Positions 1 to 7,283 of a stretch of 64,000 bases of DNA are shown piece by piece (the first letter of the stretch is position 1; each line of letters begins with the position of its first letter). The notes below the pieces were generated by a model. The model was not told the DNA's origin, made no database searches, and saw only the letters and a program-made list of their open reading frames with translations. The position numbers and the translations under genes were made by a program. This DNA comes from Qipengyuania sphaerica (lineage in GTDB: Bacteria; Pseudomonadota; Alphaproteobacteria; Sphingomonadales; Sphingomonadaceae), in assembly GCF_019711595.1 (NCBI RefSeq), contig NZ_JAIGNR010000004.1, positions 215,260 through 279,259 of the forward strand, read 5' to 3'.

Positions 1-527
1 ATATGCGCGAGCGCATCGCAGCGCGCGGGATCGATCTCATTCAGCGTCAGCAAGCATTCTCGAACGTCGCCCCAGAGCGCAAGAGCGCCATTCCCGGCCG
101 ACGGTTCGAGAATGTGATCGCGCGTGCCAAGCGACGCGGCCTTGGCCATGAGCCAAGCAAGGATCGGCGGGGTGGAGAATTGCTGCAGTTCGACCTGGCT
201 CTGGCTGCGCACGTGGCGAGGCGGTAAGGCTGCATCGAGCCAATCGAACCGCGCTGCGGCCTCGTGGAAACCGGTATCGAGGTCGACGCGTGAGAATTCG
301 CGAAGCCAGAGCAAGGCTCCAATCTCGACCGCGTTGTTGTAATCGTCGATGGTCCACGCACTGCCCCAATCCTGCGCGCCGGTCTGAGCAGCAAAGAACT
401 CGGCAATGTCAGGTCGCGTAAGGTGGCATCCATCCGCAAGTTGCCGGGAAACTTGTTCACCGATTGCGAAAGCGAGCGGAATTGTGCTCGATGTCTCGCG
501 GTCTGGGAAAAAGTCTGACTGAAACAT
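1..527 (-). CDS. Strawberry-notch/N6-methyltransferase-type protein, N-terminal part (runs off the window)
   Basis: An open frame begins with ATG at 527 and stays open for 175 codons to the window edge, so the C-terminal part is missing. A good ribosome site (AGGAGG) lies about 12 nt upstream. Residues 118-145 read as a segment with STPP followed by LEPSAGNG (140-147), the motif I of N6-adenine methyltransferase-like folds, then an LNE segment. This arrangement is typical of the N-terminal domain of bacterial strawberry-notch proteins, very large proteins that continue into a superfamily-2 helicase region. The helicase part would lie left of the window and is inferred only. The gene follows the CHC2-Toprim gene by 78 bp on the same strand, a pairing common on plasmids and integrated elements of sphingomonads. 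An ordinary N6 DNA methylase is the alternative. Confidence 0.72.
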   Translation of the reverse strand, partial: MFQSDFFPDRETSSTIPLAFAIGEQVSRQLADGCHLTRPDIAEFFAAQTGAQDWGSAWTIDDYNNAVEIGALLWLREFSRVDLDTGFHEAAARFDWLDAALPPRHVRSQSQVELQQFSTPPILAWLMAKAASLGTRDHILEPSAGNGALALWGDVRECLLTLNEIDPARCDALAH

Positions 528-605
528 GGCTGGTCGTCCTCCTGATTGAGGCATCGGGACATGCGCCCTCTGCCGGGTCAGGAATTCGAGAAGCTCTCTC
601 TCCTC

Positions 606-1520
606 TTATCGACACGCCTTGTGGCGCAGCCATGACTGGAGTTCGTCGTTCCAGTCGGTCCCGCGCGAATTGGGCCGTCGGACCTGGATGTGTCGCCCTT
701 CACGGAGATAAGCGCCTTGCCCACGCTCAGCTGCAAGGTCGCCGCCAGCATCGTGATCGACGAAGAGATGGAGGTCGCTCACGCTCTCAGGGACGGCAAC
801 CAGGCCGAAGCGTTCATTGCCGAGCGTTGCCCACGTCGGGATACCGGTGAGCGCATAGGCCGACATCGCGCTCTCAATGCCTTCGGCGAGACCGAGCCTT
901 CCCTCGGCGGGTGCGAACAGACGTACTGCCGCCTCGCCGAGCGACCCCAGTGCGCGTTTCGGCTCGGCAAACGATGCTTGGGTATGGCCGGAATGCGACA
1001 AGAAGGTCCGGTGAACGGCAATCGGTCCTTCGTCGAGGCTGACTGCAGCGATCATCGCTGGCAGGAAGCGGGCGCGCCCCTTCGGTCCAAGCGGTGTGCG
1101 TGGATGAAACCTCAGCGCATGGGACGTGGCGAGGATGGCGCGCTCTTCGAGATATGCCTTGGCAGGACTTCGTTGCAGCGGCCGGGCATCGCGCCAGATA
1201 CGGAGCGCTGCAGCTGGTGGCTTGTTGGAATAGCTCGGCTGGATCGGAAATTCGTCGGATGAGCCGAAAAACAGCGCTGAGGTCTCGATCCCTTCGCGAG
1301 CGAGGGCAGCAAGCACGCTGGCCTGATCACAGCCTGCGAAACAATGCAGGAGGATAGCCTTTCGGCCAAGCGTGACACCGAGCGAAGGCGTGCGGTCATC
1401 GTGCGCTGGACACCGGGCCATGCCCTTGGTGCCGGACCACTTCCCGCCGCGGCTCTCGCAGAGCTTGCGAGCGGTTTCCTCAAGCGGAGGACGGGATAGG
1501 GTTGAGTTCGAAACGGACAT
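606..1520 (-). CDS. CHC2 zinc-finger plus Toprim domain protein (DUF7146-like, plasmid primase-type)
   Basis: 304 residues with the start ATG at 1520 preceded by GGAG 10 nt upstream; a longer frame exists but lacks a ribosome site. The N-terminus shows a CHC2-type zinc-binding pattern: CPAH at 37-40, then C60 and C64 in an HCFAGC segment. The C-terminal third holds a Toprim fold: AEGIESA (213-219) gives the conserved acidic residue, and FVDHD (253-257) the DxD pair. These domains are those of DnaG-type primases, but the intervening RNA-polymerase-like core is short, as in plasmid and ICE proteins of the DUF7146 group. It probably acts on DNA or RNA primers of a mobile element. It is co-directional with the partial strawberry-notch gene and divergent from the lytic transglycosylase gene. 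Primase activity is inferred. Confidence 0.8.
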   Translation of the reverse strand: MSVSNSTLSRPPLEETARKLCESRGGKWSGTKGMARCPAHDDRTPSLGVTLGRKAILLHCFAGCDQASVLAALAREGIETSALFFGSSDEFPIQPSYSNKPPAAALRIWRDARPLQRSPAKAYLEERAILATSHALRFHPRTPLGPKGRARFLPAMIAAVSLDEGPIAVHRTFLSHSGHTQASFAEPKRALGSLGEAAVRLFAPAEGRLGLAEGIESAMSAYALTGIPTWATLGNERFGLVAVPESVSDLHLFVDHDAGGDLAAERGQGAYLREGRHIQVRRPNSRGTDWNDELQSWLRHKACR

Positions 1521-1605
1521 ACTAGCTCCATCGCCGCACAATTGCCCCTGCAGACTGCCCCCTTTCCTCTTGCCGGACGCGTTTGGCGCTTTCCTACACT
1601 CCAAT

Positions 1606-1620
1606 GTTCTATTTATGTTC
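1606..1620. promoter_or_regulatory. Putative LexA (SOS) box in a divergent promoter region
   Basis: The sequence is GTTC, seven bases, GTTC (1606-1609 and 1617-1620), an exact match to the GTTC-N7-GTTC box known for LexA in alphaproteobacteria. It lies 35 bp before the transglycosylase start (1655) and 86 bp before the CHC2-Toprim start (1520), and the spacer is AT-rich (TATTTAT), suitable as a -10 element. About one or two such matches are expected by chance in a window of this size, so position is the main support. Confidence 0.5.
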
Positions 1621-1654
1621 TATTGCGCATTCAGGCAAGCTAGGAGAGAGCGCG

Positions 1655-2245
1655 ATGAAACGAGAATGGGTAACTGCTGTGTGTTGCGGGCTTGCGATTG
1701 CGATCCCCACCATCGCTCAGGCGCAGGAGTTCCAGGTCTTTGATCACCGGCTGAGCAAAGTCGAAAAGCGGGCGGACAAAGAAGTCACGTATGCCCCTTC
1801 ATTGGCGGTCATTGGGACCGAAAAAGAAATCTCATCCCCCGCTAGTCGAAGTTTCAAAGAGACGCTCTACGAACCCCTCATCCGCCAAGCTGAAGCAAGG
1901 TATCGATTGCCGCCTCGCTTGCTCCAGGCATTGGTCTGGCAAGAATCCCGGTTCAATCCAATGGCGATCAGTCCGGCTGGTGCAGCCGGACTTGCGCAAC
2001 TCATGCCTGCGACCGCACGAGAACTCGGCGTAACCAATCTGCACGATCCAGCCCAGAATATCGACGGTGGCGCGCGATATCTAAGGCAGATGCTTGACCG
2101 GTTTGGTGCGATCCATCTCGCACTGGCGGCCTACAATGCGGGGCCCGGCGCGGTCTCCCGAGCTGGCGGAATACCAAGAAATCGGGAAACGCCGGAATAT
2201 GTAAGGAGCGTTGTCCAAAGATGGATGGCATATGGAGCACTATGA
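1655..2245 (+). CDS. Exported lytic transglycosylase, SLT/VirB1-like
   Basis: 196 residues. The start at 1655 is chosen over an upstream in-frame start because AGGAGAG lies just before it and a clean signal peptide follows (hydrophobic 5-20, AQA cleavage region near 21-23). The SLT goose-lysozyme-type domain covers about 70-190: catalytic Glu97 in QESRFNP, then GAAGLAQLMP (109-118), and AYNAGPGAV (159-167). It should cut the glycan strands of peptidoglycan in the periplasm, forming 1,6-anhydromuramic products. Its place in an integrated element next to replication-type genes suggests a VirB1-like role in opening the wall for a transfer channel, but no type IV secretion genes are visible here. 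It overlaps the next gene by ATGA. Confidence 0.85.
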   Translation: MKREWVTAVCCGLAIAIPTIAQAQEFQVFDHRLSKVEKRADKEVTYAPSLAVIGTEKEISSPASRSFKETLYEPLIRQAEARYRLPPRLLQALVWQESRFNPMAISPAGAAGLAQLMPATARELGVTNLHDPAQNIDGGARYLRQMLDRFGAIHLALAAYNAGPGAVSRAGGIPRNRETPEYVRSVVQRWMAYGAL

Positions 2246-2445
2246 ACACGAATCGGAAAAGGATCAGCGGACGGCTCGAGCATCTCCCGCGCGGGGCAGC
2301 GATCGTGACAGATGCAGGCGACCACTGGGTTCTGGAAGGCTACGAGCCATCGAACGATGACTTCGGTTTCGAGGTCACTGCCGAGGGCATCGTTGTGGGC
2401 TTTGACCGCCTTCGAGTGGAGTGGCTGGGCCAAGTGCCGGCGTAG
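2242..2445 (+). CDS. Small conserved protein, DUF5818-like
   Basis: 67 residues. The ATG at 2242 overlaps the transglycosylase stop in an ATGA junction, which fixes the start and implies translational coupling. The protein reads as a small beta-barrel-like sequence with a central DHWVLEGY segment and a C-terminal GFDRLRVEWL segment. This resembles the DUF5818 proteins frequent in sphingomonads (pattern: an ITGRL-like start, a W.L segment, then a VEG..RV segment). No catalytic residues or membrane segment are visible. Function is unknown; co-translation with a transglycosylase on an integrated element is the only clue. Confidence 0.6.
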   Translation: MNTNRKRISGRLEHLPRGAAIVTDAGDHWVLEGYEPSNDDFGFEVTAEGIVVGFDRLRVEWLGQVPA

Positions 2446-2454
2446 CGCATTAAA

Positions 2455-3708
2455 TCACGCAGCTCTCAAGATCGCGACATTGTCTGTTTTTCCGCGCATC
2501 GCATCGAGGAAGTCCGCCCAATCTTGAAGCATGGCGCGACGTGGCGCCAGATACTCTGCGGCATTGTAGGCTCCGCGAACTTCGTTCTCCTCGCTATGAG
2601 CCAGTTGAAGCTCGACCCAGTCTTCATGGTACTTTCGAATCCACATTGGCGGCTCGCCGACTTCGACAAGCTGTTCATTGGCCCATGTGCTCGCAAGACC
2701 TCTGAAGCCATGAACAGTCTGCCGACCGTGATAGCCTAGACGATACAAACCATAGATCATGGTGTTTTCGGATAGCGGCACTCCACGCTTCTGACCGGGA
2801 AACACATAGTCACTTTGAGAACATGCGATCATGTCCTTGGCGAGCGAAGCGGCTTGCATTGACAATGGTACGATATGCTCACGGTGCATCTTCATTCGAT
2901 CAGGCCCGATGCGCCAAAGCGGAGAGTTTCCGTCTAGATCCTCAAACTCGTGCTTCTTGGCGAAACGAAGTTCTTTCGTTCTGACCCATGTCAGAAGCGC
3001 GAAGGTGAGCGCTGCGCGAGTAATCTCGGAACGTCGCTCCCCTTCTTCATTGTATTGATCCAGCTTGTTTATGAGCTCTGGCAACTGAGCGAGCGGCAGT
3101 TTGGCCATATGCTTTACTCGAGGGCGCGGCTTCAGAGCGCCGCGAAGATGAGCCGTGGGGTCCGCATCGCAAAGCCCACTCGCGATGGCGAACTGAAAAA
3201 CTTGGCCAATGCTCTGCTTCGCACGCCGACTGATATCCAGAGCGCCCCGTTCTTCAATATTGCGGATCACGCCTAAAACTTCAGGCGGGGTGATCTCGTG
3301 CATCATCCTTTCGCCCAATACCGGAATCACGTCCCGTTCCATTCGAGACCAGACACGCTTCGCATGAGCTGGATCGAGGCTGCTCCTTCGATTCTTGTGC
3401 CACATCTCAGCAACAGCCTTGAAGGTTCTCTCTGGCTCGAAATCTCGACCCGGCTTGTGGACCATCGGATCTTTGCCTTCGGCCAAGGCAGCCTTTGCAA
3501 GCGTCTTCAACTCACGCGCAGCCGCGATTCCGACGTCAGGGTAAGCACCAAAGGAAAGCAGCTTCTCCTTCCCGCGATAGCGGTATTTCAAGCGCCAAAG
3601 CTTCGAACCGTTCCCTTTTACGAGGAGGAATAGCCCTTCACCGTCGGCAAGCTTGTAGGGTCGTTCTGCCGCCTTCGCATTCTTGATCTGAATCTCACTC
3701 AAAGCCAT
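2455..3708 (-). CDS. Tyrosine site-specific integrase (P4/DUF4102 type)
   Basis: 417 residues from MALSEIQIKN, the usual first residues of DUF4102 integrases, with AAAGGAG 12 nt upstream of ATG 3708. An N-terminal DUF4102 arm-binding domain covers 1-85, a SAM-like core-binding domain about 95-180, and the catalytic domain 200-400. Catalytic residues can be read: Arg243 (WVRTKEL), His333 and Arg336 (HGFR), His371 (LAH) and nucleophile Tyr381 (AYN). All are present, so the enzyme looks intact. It would recombine an element into the 3' end of a tRNA gene; the CAU tRNA lies 178 bp away in the expected orientation. The island extends to the left, beyond the window. Confidence 0.93.
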   Translation of the reverse strand: MALSEIQIKNAKAAERPYKLADGEGLFLLVKGNGSKLWRLKYRYRGKEKLLSFGAYPDVGIAAARELKTLAKAALAEGKDPMVHKPGRDFEPERTFKAVAEMWHKNRRSSLDPAHAKRVWSRMERDVIPVLGERMMHEITPPEVLGVIRNIEERGALDISRRAKQSIGQVFQFAIASGLCDADPTAHLRGALKPRPRVKHMAKLPLAQLPELINKLDQYNEEGERRSEITRAALTFALLTWVRTKELRFAKKHEFEDLDGNSPLWRIGPDRMKMHREHIVPLSMQAASLAKDMIACSQSDYVFPGQKRGVPLSENTMIYGLYRLGYHGRQTVHGFRGLASTWANEQLVEVGEPPMWIRKYHEDWVELQLAHSEENEVRGAYNAAEYLAPRRAMLQDWADFLDAMRGKTDNVAILRAA

Positions 3709-3710
3709 TG

Positions 3711-3761
3711 GGGGTATCGCTCCTTTTCGGTACCCCCCGAAAGTACCCCCAAAATACCCCC
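3711..3761. repeat. TACCCCC iterons upstream of the integrase
   Basis: Three direct copies of TACCCCC begin at 3731, 3744 and 3755 (steps of 13 and 11 bp, about one helix turn). A fourth copy in the opposite orientation (GGGGGTAT) lies at 3711-3718, between the integrase ribosome site and its start. The layout suits integrase arm-type sites or an operator for an excisionase or repressor. The repeats are seen; the role is inferred. Confidence 0.55.
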
Positions 3762-3786
3762 ACTCCAAATCCGGCTTCAAGCGCAT

Positions 3787-3806
3787 GCAAGCGAACGCAA
3801 GCGGAC
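3787..3806. repeat. 10-bp tandem repeat between integrase and tRNA
   Basis: GCAAGCGAAC (3787-3796) is followed at once by GCAAGCGGAC (3797-3806), differing in one base. It lies in the probable attachment-site arm, between the TACCCCC copies and the tRNA 3' end. Confidence 0.4.
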
Positions 3807-3886
3807 GCGAATCAGCAACACCGCTTTGATTTCATTATTTTTTTCGGATTTATACGGAAGAATGCGAACCCATGCGGATTCGAGAA

Positions 3887-3963
3887 TGGTAGCGGAGGAG
3901 GGACTCGAACCCCCGACACGCGGATTATGATTCCGCTGCTCTAACCACCTGAGCTACTCCGCC
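3887..3963 (-). tRNA. tRNA with CAU anticodon (elongator Met most likely); probable island attachment site
   Basis: A full 77-nt cloverleaf with encoded CCA. The acceptor stem is GGCGGAG/CTCCGCT (one G-U pair at 1-72), the D arm AGCTCAG, the anticodon loop ATCATAA with stem GCGGA/TCCGC, and the T arm GGGGG-TTCGAGT-CCCTC. The anticodon CAT means Met or lysidine-type Ile2, which sequence alone cannot separate; elongator Met is favoured from resemblance to alphaproteobacterial genes. Its 3' end faces the integrase, the usual geometry for a tRNA attachment site. Confidence 0.93.
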
Positions 3964-4014
3964 CCGAAAGGCCGTGCGGCGGGCCATCCGGCCCGCTCGG
4001 CAGGCGGCGCATTT

Positions 4015-4031
4015 AGGGGGCATCGCCCCCT
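4015..4031 (-). terminator. Hairpin between the 2H phosphoesterase gene and the tRNA
   Basis: A perfect 7-bp stem A-GGGGGC / GCCCCC-T closes on a 3-nt loop at 4015-4031. A second hairpin, GCGGGCC-atcc-GGCCCGC, follows at 3979-3996. No T run follows, so termination is plausible but not typical. Confidence 0.4.
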
Positions 4032-4041
4032 TGGTCAACAC

Positions 4042-4560
4042 TCATTTGCCGCGAAATGCGAAGCGGCGCAGGAATTCCCACGGACCGCCGCGATAGGCAT
4101 GGAGCGCGAGGCCGGGAAAAGCGAAATCGCCAGGTTCAATGACGCCTGTAAGCTGTGCCTGCAGAGCCTTTGCTTCCTTGGAGGTGACCTTGTTCTGGAT
4201 GGTCACATGGAGGCGCGGGCGATGCTGGTCCTGCTGGGTCAGGAGGCCGCGGAAATGTTCGGCAATCTCGTCGCGCAACACCAGCAGGTCGGGGCTGGAG
4301 AGCTTGATGGCCGTCCCGCCTCCCAAGGACATCAGGCCTTCCACCCTGCCCCAGATCGGCGGCACCTCGCCCACCAGCCGCGCGAGGTAGCGTCGAAGTT
4401 CGTCCTCGCACTGCGCCGGGATGGCATGGAACAGCGTGACATGTGCCTCGAGGTAATTGCGCTCGGGCGGGAAGTGTGCGGTCCTGAGGTCGGTATAGCG
4501 GCGATGCAGGTCGGGCGGCAGTTCCGCCGTCAGGATGAGCGGAGCATCGCTCTCGCTCAC
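4042..4560 (-). CDS. 2H phosphoesterase / 2'-5' RNA ligase-like protein
   Basis: 172 residues starting at GTG 4560. This start is preferred because it overlaps the mltG stop in a GTGA junction; an in-frame ATG at 4593 would overlap mltG by 37 bp. Two catalytic HxT motifs of the 2H (LigT/CPDase) superfamily are clear: HVT at 40-42 and HVT at 118-120, at the usual spacing of about 78 residues. Members act on 2',3'-cyclic or 2'-5' phosphodiester bonds in RNA or cyclic nucleotides; the actual substrate is unknown. It is the third gene of fabF-mltG-2H, a context with no evident functional link. Confidence 0.85.
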   Translation of the reverse strand: MSESDAPLILTAELPPDLHRRYTDLRTAHFPPERNYLEAHVTLFHAIPAQCEDELRRYLARLVGEVPPIWGRVEGLMSLGGGTAIKLSSPDLLVLRDEIAEHFRGLLTQQDQHRPRLHVTIQNKVTSKEAKALQAQLTGVIEPGDFAFPGLALHAYRGGPWEFLRRFAFRGK

Positions 4561-5525
4561 ATCTCCCCGCGTTCGCGCCGGATCTGGCGCCATTTCGCGA
4601 CATTGCGGTTATGTTCGGCAAGCGTTTCGGCGAAGGCGTGGCCGCCCGTGCCGTCGGCAACATAATAGAGCGCCTTGGTTTCGGCCGGATCGAGCACGGC
4701 GGCGATCGCCTCGCGCCCCGGGTTGGTGATGGGACCCGGCGGCAGGCCCGCCACGGCGCGCGTATTGTAGGGGTTCTTGCTGCGCAGTTCGGAAACGCGG
4801 ATACGGCGGCCAAGCGGCTTGCCCTTGGTGATGGGATAGATCGTGGTCGCGTCCGCGCCGAGCATCATGCCGATGCGGATACGGTTCGACAGCGCGCCGG
4901 CGACCATCGGCCTCTCGTCTGCACCTGCCGTTTCCTTCTCGACGATCGAAGCGAGGATCAGCGCTTCTTCGGGCGACTTGACCACCGCCTTGTCGGTCCG
5001 CTTTTCCCACGCCTGCGCGAGATAGGTGTCCATCGCTCCCTGCATGCGCGCGACCACTGCGGCGCGGCTTTCCCCGCGCTCGAAATCATAGGTGTCGGGG
5101 AGGATGGAGCCTTCTTCCGGCACCTCGATTTCGCCTGTCAGCAGGTCTTCTGCCATCAGCCTTTCCCAGACAAGGATCGACGGCAGCCCTTCGGGCACGG
5201 TCACGAACCGGCGGATGACATCGCCGTTCTGCAGCATGTCGACGATGGTCGCGAAGCTCGCGCCCGCCGGCAGCATGAACTCGCCAGCCTGGATCGGCGC
5301 GTCGCCGCCGAGGAACTTGGCGCGCAGCAGCATGGCATCGGCATTGTCGATCACGCCCTGCTCTTCGAGATCGCGCGCGATCGACGTCAGCGTGGCGCCC
5401 TGCTTCACGACATAGGGCGTGTCTTCTTCGAGGTTGGTCGCCGCGCTGTAGGGCGCGACGAACCAGCCTGCGCCGATGACGGCCAGCAAGGCCAGCACCG
5501 CCCCGAGCAGGGCGAGCTTCTTCAT
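4557..5525 (-). CDS. mltG: Endolytic murein transglycosylase MltG
   Basis: 322 residues, usual length for the family. One N-terminal TM helix (3-23) anchors it in the inner membrane with the domain in the periplasm. A LysM-like region follows (about 37-100), then the YceG catalytic domain with SIVEKET (193-199) carrying the catalytic Glu, and LPPGPI (261-266). MltG cuts nascent glycan strands and so ends their elongation near the synthases. It starts one base after the fabF stop and overlaps the next gene by GTGA, indicating an operon. The fabF/mltG neighbourhood is common in proteobacteria. Confidence 0.95.
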   Translation of the reverse strand: MKKLALLGAVLALLAVIGAGWFVAPYSAATNLEEDTPYVVKQGATLTSIARDLEEQGVIDNADAMLLRAKFLGGDAPIQAGEFMLPAGASFATIVDMLQNGDVIRRFVTVPEGLPSILVWERLMAEDLLTGEIEVPEEGSILPDTYDFERGESRAAVVARMQGAMDTYLAQAWEKRTDKAVVKSPEEALILASIVEKETAGADERPMVAGALSNRIRIGMMLGADATTIYPITKGKPLGRRIRVSELRSKNPYNTRAVAGLPPGPITNPGREAIAAVLDPAETKALYYVADGTGGHAFAETLAEHNRNVAKWRQIRRERGEM

Positions 5526-5526
5526 C

Positions 5527-6786
5527 TTAGTCGACCTGCTTGACGATCAGCGAGGCGTTGGTGCCGCCGAAGCCGAAGCTGTTGTTGAGTGCGGCCTTCA
5601 CTTCGCGCTTTTTCGCCTGCAGCGGGACGAGGTCAACGCCCTCGGTGCCCTCGTCCGGATCGTGCAGATTGAGCGTCGGCGGCACCACCTGGTCGCGAAT
5701 CGCGAGGATGCAGAAGATCGCTTCCACCGCGCCCGCACCGCCCAGCAAGTGGCCGATGGCGGACTTGGTGCTGCTCATCGAGGCGCCGCACAGATCGTCG
5801 CCTAGCACGCGCTTGACCGCAGCGAGCTCGATCGTGTCGGCCATGGTCGAGGTGCCATGCGCATTGACGTAGTCGATGTCGCAAGGCTCGAGGCCCGACT
5901 TCTTCAGCGCCATCTTCATCGCCAGTTCCGCGCCCTTGCCTTCGGGGTGCGGGGCCGTGACGTGATAGGCATCGCCCGACAGGCCATAGCCCACGACCTC
6001 GGCATAGATCTTCGCGCCGCGCGCCTTGGCGTGCTCGTATTCCTCGAGCACCACCACGCCTGCGCCTTCGCCCATGACGAAGCCGTCACGGTTCTTGTCG
6101 TAGGGGCGGCTGGCTTCTTCCGGCCGGTCGTTCATGCTCATGTTGAGCGCGCGTGCCTGCGCGAAGCCCGCGACACCGAGCGGGTTGATGGTGCTTTCCG
6201 CACCGCCCGCCAGCATGATGTCGGCATCGTCCAGTGCAATCATTCGCGCGGCATCGCCGATCGAATGCGCGCCGGTCGAACAGGCGGTAACCACCGCATG
6301 GTTCGGGCCCATGAGACCGTATTTGATCGAGACCTGACCGCTGATGAGATTGATCAGGCGTCCATGGACGAAGTGCGGGCTGACCCGGCCGGGGCCACGC
6401 TCAGCGAGAACAAGCGATTCGCTTTCGATGCCCGGCAGGCCGCCGATGCCCGAACCGATGGAGACGCCTGCGCGCTCCTTGGTGGCATCGTCCATCTCGG
6501 TGAGCCCGGCGTCTTCGAGCGCCTGTCCGGCGGCGTCGATACCGTAGACGATGAACGGGTCGACCTGGCGCTGGACCTTGTGGTCGACGCGCTTGTCGGG
6601 ATCGAAGCCGAACTCGTGTTCCTTTGGCTTCACTTCGCAGGCGATGGTCGCCTTCTGGCCGGTGGTGTCGAAGCGGGTGATCTGCCCCGCCCCGCTCTTG
6701 CCGGCGATAAGATTGGCCCAGGTGGTTTCGACATCTCCACCCAGCGGGGTGACGAGGCCTAGTCCGGTAACGACGACGCGCCGCAT
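5527..6786 (-). CDS. fabF: Beta-ketoacyl-ACP synthase II
   Basis: 419 residues, full length. The thiolase-fold catalytic triad is present: Cys169 in TACSTGA, His310 in NAHGTST and His346 in KSAIGHLLG. It condenses malonyl-ACP with acyl-ACP in cytosolic fatty acid elongation, including the palmitoleate to cis-vaccenate step. It lies 98 bp downstream of acpP on the same strand, separated by a strong hairpin, and is directly followed by mltG. Paralog FabB is unlikely, given length and the acpP neighbour. Confidence 0.96.
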   Translation of the reverse strand: MRRVVVTGLGLVTPLGGDVETTWANLIAGKSGAGQITRFDTTGQKATIACEVKPKEHEFGFDPDKRVDHKVQRQVDPFIVYGIDAAGQALEDAGLTEMDDATKERAGVSIGSGIGGLPGIESESLVLAERGPGRVSPHFVHGRLINLISGQVSIKYGLMGPNHAVVTACSTGAHSIGDAARMIALDDADIMLAGGAESTINPLGVAGFAQARALNMSMNDRPEEASRPYDKNRDGFVMGEGAGVVVLEEYEHAKARGAKIYAEVVGYGLSGDAYHVTAPHPEGKGAELAMKMALKKSGLEPCDIDYVNAHGTSTMADTIELAAVKRVLGDDLCGASMSSTKSAIGHLLGGAGAVEAIFCILAIRDQVVPPTLNLHDPDEGTEGVDLVPLQAKKREVKAALNNSFGFGGTNASLIVKQVD

Positions 6787-6808
6787 GCAATTCTCCGATC
6801 AAAAGACA

Positions 6809-6841
6809 ACAGGCCCGGCCCATCATCAGGGTCGGGCCTGT
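6809..6841 (-). terminator. Hairpin with T-rich tail between acpP and fabF
   Basis: A 9-bp stem ACAGGCCCG/CGGGCCTGT with a 15-nt loop; on the minus strand TTGTCTTTT follows. It reads as an intrinsic terminator placed after acpP and before fabF, allowing much more acpP than fabF message. Confidence 0.65.
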
Positions 6842-6884
6842 CCGGTCCCGCACAAGCTGCGCGGGTCATGAAAAGCTTTGGGGC

Positions 6885-7121
6885 TTAGCCCTTGTGCTCT
6901 TCGATATACTTGGTCGCGTCGCCGACGGTGGTGATCTTCTCAGCCGCATCGTCGGGGATTTCAACGCCGAATTCTTCTTCGAAGGCCATGACCAGTTCGA
7001 CGATGTCGAGGCTGTCTGCGCCCAGATCGTCGATGAAGCTGGCTTCCTGGGTGACCTTGTCGGCCTCGACGCCGAGATGCTCGACGACAATCTTCTGCAC
7101 GCGGTCGGCAGTATCGCTCAT
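6885..7121 (-). CDS. acpP: Acyl carrier protein
   Basis: 78 acidic residues, the usual size. The DSL motif is at 36-38 within GADSLD, with Ser37 the 4'-phosphopantetheine site. The four-helix ACP pattern is complete, with [16 protein letters not shown] and [10 protein letters not shown]. It carries growing acyl chains in the cytosol for FabF and other enzymes. It is the first gene of the acpP, fabF, mltG group; the 162-bp region upstream to the divergent serine hydrolase must contain its promoter, but no strong sigma-70 match stood out. Confidence 0.97.
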   Translation of the reverse strand: MSDTADRVQKIVVEHLGVEADKVTQEASFIDDLGADSLDIVELVMAFEEEFGVEIPDDAAEKITTVGDATKYIEEHKG

Positions 7122-7283
7122 TCTATTCCCTCTCGTTTTGCAGGGTTATCAAATTGGGGTTCGCCCTAATGAAGGCAAGAGCCAAGCGCAAGGGCCAAGC
7201 GTAAAGCCGGCAGCGAACTACGCGAAATTGACCTAATTCGCTGATATTGTATTGTCCCAATAACACACTTGGGAGTATCCTTC

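Noticed and set aside
47..562. 171-codon and 110-codon minus frames near the left edge
   Set aside because: Both are out of phase with the frame 1-527, which has the ribosome site, a methyltransferase motif and sensible composition.
3708..3944. Short plus-strand frame ending in GGGTRTPDTR through the tRNA
   Set aside because: This is the well-known false peptide made by translating the antisense strand of a tRNA gene.
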